Positions 34,042-39,522 of a stretch of 39,522 nt of DNA are shown piece after piece. Within the stretch, counting starts at the first letter, position 1. Each line of letters starts with the position of its first letter. The stretch is from contig CANFOL010000018.1 in assembly GCA_947448695.1 (NCBI GenBank), forward strand, positions 1 through 39,522, in the 5' to 3' direction. Source of the DNA: Burkholderiaceae bacterium (lineage in GTDB: Bacteria; Pseudomonadota; Gammaproteobacteria; Burkholderiales; Burkholderiaceae). The translations under genes and the position numbers were made by a program. The notes beneath the pieces were generated by a model that saw nothing but the letters and a program-made list of their open reading frames with translations, was not told the origin of the DNA and did not search any database.

Positions 34042-34938
34042 ATGGACAAAGAAATCGAAGATCACGAATCACAAACACTGACTAAGCAGGATGCCGCTAA
34101 AAAGAGTACGTTAGTTAGCGTAGTTGTTAATATCTGTTTAACTGTTTCTCAAATATTTGCTGGCATTGTCTCTGGTTCCCAAGGCTTAATAGCTGATGGT
34201 GTTCATTCTGCAACAGATCTTGTTGCCGATTTTGTTGTGCTCTTTGCGAATCACCATAGCGCCAAAGATGCAGATGTAGACCACCATTACGGTCATCAGC
34301 GCTATGAGACTGGGGCCTCTTTATTTTTAGGCGTTTCGTTATTAGTTGTTGGCGCCGGTATGCTTTTCAAGGCTGGAGAAAAAATTATTGATCCAATGCC
34401 GGTAGGACAAATTCAAATCTTGGCTTTGTATGTTGCATTAGCTTCTTTGGTGGCTAAAGAAGTGCTTTTTAGGTACATGTTGGCAGTAGCTAAACAAGTT
34501 CGCTCCTCCATGTTAGTAGCTAATGCTTGGCACGCGCGATCTGATGCGGCGTCTTCATTGGTAGTTTGTATTGGTATTATTGGAGCCTTATTAGGATACC
34601 CAATTTTTGACGCTATTGGGGCTTTAGTTGTTGGTTTAATGGTGGCCAAAATGGGCTGGAAATTTGGTATGGATGCCCTGTATGACCTGATGGATAGGTC
34701 CGCATCAGAAGAAGAGCATCGTCAAATAGCCCTGATTATTCAAGCTACTAGTGGTATTAAAGGCTTTCATGATCTAAGAACCCGTAAGATGGGCGATATG
34801 ATTTTGGTTGATGTTCATATTGATGTAGATGCAAATACTACTGTTCGGGTTGGTCATGACATTGCCCTTAGTGCAAGAAATCAAATCATGAAACAATTGC
34901 GCGTCTTGAATGTCATGACTCACATTGACCCCGTATAG
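34042..34938 (+). CDS. Cation diffusion facilitator (CDF) transporter
   Basis: A 298-residue inner-membrane protein of the CDF family. H55-x3-D59 (G-V-H-S-A-T-D) in helix 2 and H164-x3-D168 (A-W-H-A-R-S-D) in helix 5 form the intramembrane metal site; this H-D/H-D set is the zinc-type pattern, whereas FieF/YiiP has D-D/H-D. H-H-Y-G-H-Q-R follows helix 2. The C-terminal cytoplasmic domain (~205-298) ends V-M-T-H-I-D-P. It exports Zn or Co, possibly Fe, with proton antiport. It stands alone, with a GGATGGGA-type leader; copA lies 2 kb upstream, but they are separate units. Confidence 0.9.
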   Translation: MDKEIEDHESQTLTKQDAAKKSTLVSVVVNICLTVSQIFAGIVSGSQGLIADGVHSATDLVADFVVLFANHHSAKDADVDHHYGHQRYETGASLFLGVSLLVVGAGMLFKAGEKIIDPMPVGQIQILALYVALASLVAKEVLFRYMLAVAKQVRSSMLVANAWHARSDAASSLVVCIGIIGALLGYPIFDAIGALVVGLMVAKMGWKFGMDALYDLMDRSASEEEHRQIALIIQATSGIKGFHDLRTRKMGDMILVDVHIDVDANTTVRVGHDIALSARNQIMKQLRVLNVMTHIDPV

Positions 34939-34997
34939 ATATGTCGCCTAAAAAGACATTTCGGTCCACTGTTACGCCTTCGGCTTAAGATAAAAGC

Positions 34998-35333
34998 ATG
35001 CTCTACCTATTTAAAACTCTGATTGCCGCCCTAATAATTGTTGCTGTGGTAGAAGTGAGTAAACGTAGTTCTGCTCTAGCCTCATTTTTACTGGCTTTGC
35101 CTATCGTCTCGATTACTGCATTCATTTGGATCTATCTTGAGTCAAAAGATAAGGTAAAGATTGCAGATATTAGCCAAGAAACATTTTGGTATGTACTTTC
35201 AACCCTACCTATGTTTTTTTTGCTTGCTTGGATGCTTCGCAATGATTATAACTTTTATTTGTCGTTATTCTTGTGTTGTGTTTTAACAGTAGGACTATTT
35301 TCTTTTACACAGTATCAATTGGCAAGAGCATAA
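34998..35333 (+). CDS. DUF3147 family membrane protein
   Basis: A 111-residue protein with four hydrophobic segments. The conserved part is V-S-K-R-S-S-A-L-A-S-F-L-L-A-L-P-I-V-S-I-T at ~21-41, then W-I-Y-L-E-S-K-D. These match the DUF3147 family, small integral membrane proteins of unknown function. The same segment pattern appears twice in the protein at 8826-9587. The gene is 59 bases after the CDF transporter on the same strand, so they may be co-transcribed. Confidence 0.72.
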   Translation: MLYLFKTLIAALIIVAVVEVSKRSSALASFLLALPIVSITAFIWIYLESKDKVKIADISQETFWYVLSTLPMFFLLAWMLRNDYNFYLSLFLCCVLTVGLFSFTQYQLARA

Positions 35334-35528
35334 GCACCACTAGTGTGCTATTCCATTCTCCCTACAGTTGCATTGATCACCCCCATCCATTGGTCAATTA
35401 AATACCTCTTCGAAATTAAACTTTAAATCTTCAAGGTAAATAATAAGCTCTTACCATGTTAAGTTAGAAACATTACATTTAGTCTGGGAGTAAGTTTATG
35501 AATAGTGCAGTTTCTTATTTAAGTACTT

Positions 35529-36488
35529 TTAAACAAAATATTTAGCAATTGCGATATAAAAAGGAATACCTAAAATAATGTTTAAAGGAAAAGTGACGCC
35601 TAAAGACATTCCCATATACAAGGCCGGACTCACCTCCGGCATCGCATGGCGTAATACTGCTGGAACCGCAATATAAGATGCGCTTGCTGCCAAAATCATT
35701 AAAAGGATTGTATCGCCTAGTGGGACGTGAAATAGTTGGCATAAACCAAGTGCAATCAAGGCATGGGAAGGTGGTGCTAGGAAAGCGTAAGCCAATGTTA
35801 TGGAAGGTTTGCCTTTTAGTTCACTTAAGCTCTTAGCAGCAAGCAATCCCATATCTAGCAAAAAGAAAGCTAACAGACCTTTAAACAAATCAATTGAAAA
35901 AGGTGCCATGACTTTTTGACCAGCGTCACCAGAAATTAGCCCCACTCCTAAAGCACCCAACAAGAGTAATTGTCCGCCATCCGTAAATGATTCATGCAGT
36001 ACTTTAGCCAAGGAGGTCTGCTCATTGTTATTGCCAGAGCGTTGTTGACGAATTCTGTTTGCGAGAATAATGGCGATGATGATTGCAGGAGACTCCATTA
36101 AAGCCATTGCAGCTGCCATATGACCTCCATAATGGATGCCGACTTGATCAAGCACTTGTGTTGTTGTAATAAAAGTCACCGCGCTAATAGATCCGTAAGT
36201 AGCGGCAATCGCAGCGGCGTCGAGTTTGTCGAGCTTGTATTTGAGGAGGTTATAGCCTAGCAGTGGAATGGCAATTGCTAAGGTGATCGCCAAACCAAGA
36301 CTAATCGCAATCTCAGGAGTAAAGCCCGATTTATTCAAAGCAAATCCGCCCTTTAATCCCAGAGCCATGAGTAGATATAGCGAAAGAAATCGAGAAATAG
36401 GTTGTGGGATTTCTAAATTCGATTTAACCAAGCCTGCAAAAATGCCGAAGATGAAAAAGAGGATGGTAGGGTCTAGCAAGATATTCAT
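35529..36488 (-). CDS. Sodium-dependent bicarbonate transport family permease (SbtA-like)
   Basis: A 319-residue integral membrane protein with about ten helices in two inverted halves. F-G-I-F-A-G-L-V-K-S-N-L-E-I-P and S-L-Y-L-L-M-A-L-G-L-K-G-G at the start, and F-L-L-D-M-G-L-L-A-A, with P-S-H-A-L-I-A-L-G later, match the SbtA/bicarbonate permease family. The H-C-O3 and Na contact region (G-S-I-S-A-V-T-F) is near residue 95-102. No PII-like sbtB gene flanks it. It is divergent from a LysR regulator with an 83-base gap, a layout common for CO2/HCO3-linked or organic acid transporters. Import of bicarbonate could support anaplerosis in a heterotroph. Confidence 0.86.
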   Translation of the reverse strand: MNILLDPTILFFIFGIFAGLVKSNLEIPQPISRFLSLYLLMALGLKGGFALNKSGFTPEIAISLGLAITLAIAIPLLGYNLLKYKLDKLDAAAIAATYGSISAVTFITTTQVLDQVGIHYGGHMAAAMALMESPAIIIAIILANRIRQQRSGNNNEQTSLAKVLHESFTDGGQLLLLGALGVGLISGDAGQKVMAPFSIDLFKGLLAFFLLDMGLLAAKSLSELKGKPSITLAYAFLAPPSHALIALGLCQLFHVPLGDTILLMILAASASYIAVPAVLRHAMPEVSPALYMGMSLGVTFPLNIILGIPFYIAIAKYFV

Positions 36489-36571
36489 GAATATTCCTTT
36501 TAGGCTATCTTATGGAAATATATATATAAAGTAAAATCAATATTTACATATCTATCTATAAGTAAAAACTT
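36489..36571. promoter_or_regulatory. Divergent promoter region between sbtA-like and lysR genes
   Basis: An 83-base AT-rich gap. TATATATATA lies near 36521-36530, and the segments CTTAT (about 36509) and ATAAG (about 36558) are complementary, about 48 bases apart. A LysR-type site of the T-N11-A kind is expected here; I see no unique one. Both genes begin ATGAATAT. Confidence 0.4.
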
Positions 36572-37468
36572 ATGAATATTACATTTAGACAATTACGACT
36601 TTTTTTAGCGCTTGCTGATGCTGGTAGTGTGAGTGGGGCAGCACGAATGGTTCATGTCACACAACCGACTGCTTCCATGGGGTTAAAAGAAATAACCGAT
36701 GCTATAGGGGCGCCACTTTATGAAGTAGTAGCTAAGAAAGTATATTTAACTCAAATGGGCCACGAATTAGCTAAAACGGCTAGAGCTATATCTGGCGAAT
36801 GGGAAGCTTTTGAACAGCAGGTTCATGGAATAAAAGGATTAACGCAAGGTAAATTAAAGGTAGCTGTTGTGAGCACTGCAAAATATTTTATTCCAAGAAT
36901 ATTGGGAACCTTTTGTGCAAAGTACCCCCAAATAGATATTTCATTAGAGGTTCTCAATCGCGATGGCGTACTTAAACGACTTGAAGATAATCTTGATGAT
37001 TTATACATCATGTCTCAGCCGCCATTAAATATTGAAATTAATGATGAGATCTTTATGCCTAATCCTCTGATGTTGGTGGCTCCAAAGAGCCATGTGTTTG
37101 CCAAGAAAAAAAATATTGATATCAGTTCTCTAAAAAACGAAAAATTTATTTTTAGAGAAAAGGGCTCTGGTACTCGAATGACTACAGATGCCCATTTTAA
37201 AAAGTTAAAGTTTAAAGCAGATGTGCGACTAGAGCTTGGCAATAACGAAGCCATCAAACAAGCTGTTATTGGCGGTTTAGGCTTAGCCGTACTTTCAAAA
37301 TATTCATTAGCTGATCAATCTGATCAAGATAATGTTGCCATTCTGCAATGTAAAGAGTTTCCAATTAAATCTAGTTGGCACATAGTAAGTCCTAAAGGTA
37401 AAAAACTATCGCCAATTGCTACGATATTCAAGAAGCATTTATCTGAAAAAGCGAAGGAGTGGGAGTAA
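36572..37468 (+). CDS. LysR-type transcriptional regulator
   Basis: A 298-residue regulator. The winged helix-turn-helix is at 1-62: T-F-R-Q-L-R-L-F-L-A-L-A-D-A-G-S-V-S-G-A-A, then V-T-Q-P-T-A-S-M-G-L-K-E. A linker helix follows, and the effector domain runs from ~90 to 298 with K-L-K-V-A-V-V-S-T-A-K and G-G-L-G-L-A-V-L-S. It resembles CbbR/CysB-like members in general form and is divergent from the bicarbonate-permease gene, which it probably controls. The effector is unknown; bicarbonate or a TCA intermediate would make sense (inference). Confidence 0.9.
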   Translation: MNITFRQLRLFLALADAGSVSGAARMVHVTQPTASMGLKEITDAIGAPLYEVVAKKVYLTQMGHELAKTARAISGEWEAFEQQVHGIKGLTQGKLKVAVVSTAKYFIPRILGTFCAKYPQIDISLEVLNRDGVLKRLEDNLDDLYIMSQPPLNIEINDEIFMPNPLMLVAPKSHVFAKKKNIDISSLKNEKFIFREKGSGTRMTTDAHFKKLKFKADVRLELGNNEAIKQAVIGGLGLAVLSKYSLADQSDQDNVAILQCKEFPIKSSWHIVSPKGKKLSPIATIFKKHLSEKAKEWE

Positions 37469-37515
37469 GAAGGTCTATTGATCATTCTAGTACCCCTTAC
37501 TGACCATTTGATTTT

Positions 37516-37584
37516 GGTGGCCTGGGACACAATCGAATCGTCGATACAAAAATTTCTAACCTCTACTCTAATAATTGCTTATGG
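37516..37584 (-). pseudogene. Degenerate tRNA-Phe-like sequence
   Basis: Read on the minus strand: TAGAGTAGAGG (D-arm end), GTTAGAAATTTTT (anticodon region with GAA), TTGTATCGACGATTCGATT (variable and T-arm, with the T-loop TTCGATT intact), and GTGTCCCAGGCCACCA. The last part matches the 3' end of a beta-proteobacterial tRNA-Phe including the encoded CCA, and the whole lines up with about 70 of its bases. The 5' acceptor half and the T stem no longer pair, so it is not functional. This kind of remnant is left where a mobile element integrates into a tRNA gene. It lies in the 37469-37678 gap, which holds no gene. Confidence 0.6.
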
Positions 37585-37678
37585 CTAATTTGAGCTTTGG
37601 CTCGAATCTTATAATTAGGTGCTTAAAGACCTATAGCTGTAATCTACTCCCAAGAATTGCTTCACCATATTCTTAAAT

Positions 37679-39373
37679 TTATCTCTTTTCGCCTTGCTTT
37701 AGCAATTCTTCAAATTGCTCAATCGGCATTGGCTTTCCAAATAGATATCCTTGATATTGAGTACAGCCACTGTCTAAAAGAAGTTGTTGCTGCTCTTCTG
37801 TCTCGACACCCTCGGCAATGACTTTTATATTAAGGCTTTGTGCCATAACAACGATAGTGCGCACAATCACTTTATCGCTGATATCGGTTGCAATATTGTG
37901 AACAAATATCTGATCAATTTTGAGCTGATCGATCGGAAGCCGTTTAAGGTATTGTAAGGATGAATAGCCTGTTCCGAAGTCGTCTAGCGAGAAGCTGACA
38001 CCGATCCTCTTTAATGCATTCATTAATATAATAGTCTCATCAATGCTTTCTAGTAAAACACTTTCGGTAAGTTCTAACTTAAGCAGTCTTGGGTTTATGT
38101 CATAGCGTTGCAGCAGAGTTTTTACTTGTTCCACGAAATCAGCCTGACGAAATTCATTTGCACTTACGTTCACGGATAGAACTAGATCATGGGTCAGCAC
38201 CCTTTGTTCCCAAGCCTTGAGTTGAATACAAGCTGTCTCCATAACCCATTGCCCGATAGGAAGTATTAAACCAACCTCTTCAGCCGATGGAATGAAATGA
38301 GCTGGGGACAGCAGTCCGCGTAAAGGGTGTTGCCATCGGATTAAGGCTTCTGCGCCCAATATGTGGTGCATACTGTCTACCTGAATTTGATAATACAAAA
38401 GGAATTGTCGGCTCTCAAGTGCTGCGCGCATTTCTCTTTCAATAGTTGCTCGCTCTAAAAGGACGTTTTGCATTTCATGGTTAAAGAATGTCAGCATATT
38501 GTGGCCCGCATTCTTAGAACGAAACATGGCAATATCGGCTCGCTTTAGCAGTTCCTCCGCTGACTCTTCGTGATCACTGAAAAGTACTGCGCCAATACTT
38601 GACGTGCCATGCCATTCCTGTTTATTAAGCTGGTAAGGTTGGCTGAGGACGGTGAGGATTTTCTTGCCGATAACACTTACCTGTTTCGCTGCTTCAAAGC
38701 GTTGTTCACTCAAAGCTTCCAGGACCACCACGAACTCATCGCCACCCAAACGTGCAATAGTGTCACCTACCCGCATGCAAGATTCAAGGCGTTTCGCAGT
38801 CTGCTGTATCACAAAGTCCCCAACATTATGGCCAAAGGTGTCGTTAATGCCCTTGAAATTATCCAAGTCAATGAACAGTACTGCACCTTCCCTACTACTG
38901 CGTTGGCTGGATGAAAATGCATGATTTAGCCGATCCATAAAAAGCCGTCGGTTGGGCAAGTCGGTGAGAGGGTCGTAATACGCCAAATGTTCAATCTTCT
39001 CAGTTGCAGCCTTTTGTTCACTGATGTCGCGCTGTACACCAACAAACTGTGTCAAATTACCCTCGCTATCTCTAACTGGAGTAATAGAAAGCTCGTTCCA
39101 AAATGGGGTGCCATTCTTACGGTAGTTCAAAATTTCAGCTTGAAATGAATGACCCTTATTAAGTGCGTTTCGTAACTCCTTGATGGTCTCAGGATCTGTC
39201 TCCACACCTTGCAAAACGGCGCAACTTCCCCCCATAAGTTCATCCTTAGGATAGCCAGTAATTTTCTCGAAGGCATCATTCATATAAGTTGTGCGTCTTT
39301 GGGCATCAGTGATCAGCACACCTTGTGAAATTGAATTCAATGCTTCCTGGCGTAAGCGTAATTCCTGGTTCAT
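37679..39373 (-). CDS. PAS(LOV-like)-GGDEF-EAL protein, 5' end cut by an IS element
   Basis: A cyclic-di-GMP enzyme with PAS, GGDEF and EAL domains. Counting from the ATG of an extended frame at 39481: PAS ~45-155, G-G-D-E-F at 246-250, E-A-L at 378-380. The EAL partners are present: N in S-V-N-V-S-A-N-E, E in L-E-L-T-E-S, the D-D-F-G-T-G-Y loop, K in L-K-I-D-Q, E in E-G-V-E-T. Both cyclase and phosphodiesterase sites look active. The PAS domain keeps LOV residues: C87 in G-S-C-A-V-L-Q-G, N119, N129, Q150. The extended start adds 36 residues read from IS DNA; the native sequence begins at the ATG at 39373 or was truncated there. The gene looks more GC-rich than its neighbours. Confidence 0.85.
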   Translation of the reverse strand: MNQELRLRQEALNSISQGVLITDAQRRTTYMNDAFEKITGYPKDELMGGSCAVLQGVETDPETIKELRNALNKGHSFQAEILNYRKNGTPFWNELSITPVRDSEGNLTQFVGVQRDISEQKAATEKIEHLAYYDPLTDLPNRRLFMDRLNHAFSSSQRSSREGAVLFIDLDNFKGINDTFGHNVGDFVIQQTAKRLESCMRVGDTIARLGGDEFVVVLEALSEQRFEAAKQVSVIGKKILTVLSQPYQLNKQEWHGTSSIGAVLFSDHEESAEELLKRADIAMFRSKNAGHNMLTFFNHEMQNVLLERATIEREMRAALESRQFLLYYQIQVDSMHHILGAEALIRWQHPLRGLLSPAHFIPSAEEVGLILPIGQWVMETACIQLKAWEQRVLTHDLVLSVNVSANEFRQADFVEQVKTLLQRYDINPRLLKLELTESVLLESIDETIILMNALKRIGVSFSLDDFGTGYSSLQYLKRLPIDQLKIDQIFVHNIATDISDKVIVRTIVVMAQSLNIKVIAEGVETEEQQQLLLDSGCTQYQGYLFGKPMPIEQFEELLKQGEKR

Positions 39374-39374
39374 G

Positions 39375-39522
39375 TGATCTGACCTAATTTTTAGTACCAC
39401 TCCCAAAGAGAGGATTTTTTGATAATCTATCTCTAAAAGGAGTAAAAAATGCCTAAAGGTCAACGTATTAAACCGGAACAAATTGTGATGTTATTGCGTC
39501 AAGTCGAAGTTTTGACTGCCAA
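39375..39522 (+). mobile_element. IS3-family insertion sequence, left end (partial)
   Basis: From 39375 the sequence begins TGATCTGACCTAATTTTTAG, of the TG-start kind usual at IS3-family ends, and a transposase frame opens 74 bases in. The element runs off the window. It lies directly before the PAS-GGDEF-EAL gene's first ATG, so its insertion appears to have removed or separated that gene's native 5' end. The right end and any target duplication are outside the window, so the boundary at 39375 is approximate. Confidence 0.7.
39449..39522 (+). CDS. IS3-type transposase OrfA, N-terminal part (partial at window end)
   Basis: The ATG at 39449 has an AGGAG ribosome site seven bases upstream. The 24 visible codons read M-P-K-G-Q-R-I-K-P-E-Q-I-V-M-L-L-R-Q-V-E-V-L-T-A, matching the start of the helix-turn-helix OrfA of IS3-family elements (P-E-Q-I-V/I-x3-L-R-x2-E-V). 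The remainder and OrfB lie beyond the window. Confidence 0.75.
   Translation, partial: MPKGQRIKPEQIVMLLRQVEVLTA

Noticed and set aside
35498..35545. A 15-codon ORF with a good GGGAG ribosome site, overlapping the end of the sbtA-like gene
   Set aside because: Too short, not conserved in any way I can see, and in a region with no other evidence of transcription. The rest of the 35334-35528 gap shows only a weak hairpin AGCAC/GTGCT.
37679..39481. Using the ATG at 39481 as the true start of the c-di-GMP gene
   Set aside because: The first 36 codons lie in IS3-type DNA and read as antisense of its left end and transposase leader.
1..39522. CRISPR arrays, rRNA genes, prophage structural genes or toxin-antitoxin pairs
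   Set aside because: No regular direct repeats with spacers, no rRNA-like sequence and no recognisable phage or toxin genes were seen anywhere in the window.

Overview
The window looks like the chromosome of an AT-rich member of the Burkholderiales, most likely a small-genome freshwater lineage of the Polynucleobacter type. This rests on three orphan Bug/TctC-type periplasmic binding proteins, low GC by eye, short intergenic gaps and many compact operons. It is an inference from gene content; no rRNA or other species marker is present.

Layout. (1) 1-402: the 3' end of an MmgE/PrpD-family gene, convergent with a cytochrome b561 gene across a shared hairpin terminator. (2) 1156-7182: a minus-strand operon with an ArsR-type regulator, an MFS exporter, two adjacent 3-hydroxyisobutyrate-dehydrogenase-like enzymes, an amidohydrolase and a Bug protein, ending at a strong terminator. 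It looks like a small catabolic module of unknown substrate. (3) 7359-9587: two small unknown genes, a DMT exporter and a duplicated GlpM/DUF3147-like membrane protein. (4) 9656-16323: a surface-polysaccharide region. It has a decayed glycosyltransferase relic (not visible as an ORF), an MBOAT acyltransferase with two SGNH hydrolases, a secreted protein gene broken by an in-frame TGA, and two family-2 glycosyltransferases. (5) 16474-25573: an OprB-like porin, an rsuA/binding-protein/Bug operon, a Tat-exported PhoX phosphatase, and an operon of Bug protein, alpha/beta hydrolase and a putative lipoprotein methyltransferase. (6) 25981-32142: arsenic and copper functions (arsR-arsC-aquaporin, a universal stress protein behind an FNR box, an MFS protein, a CopZ-like chaperone and a CopA ATPase). 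(7) 32353-37468: an FNR-box-preceded cytochrome operon (SHP-like, diheme cytochrome c, cytochrome b561), a CDF metal exporter, a DUF3147 protein and an SbtA-type bicarbonate transporter divergent from a LysR regulator. (8) 37516-39522: a degenerate tRNA-Phe-like sequence, then a GGDEF-EAL protein with a LOV-like PAS domain whose 5' end is cut by an IS3-type insertion sequence running off the window.

The most notable points are: two ArsR paralogues 20 kb apart carrying the same 17-base start-site sequence, only one with the arsenic-binding cysteines; the LOV-like c-di-GMP protein truncated by an IS next to a tRNA relic; the relic glycosyltransferase and the nonsense-broken gene in the polysaccharide region; and a class I methyltransferase with a lipoprotein signal. 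I saw no CRISPR array, intact tRNA, rRNA or obvious prophage. Nothing here can be called a new defence or mobile system with confidence; the nearest to an undescribed system is the ArsR-headed catabolic operon.
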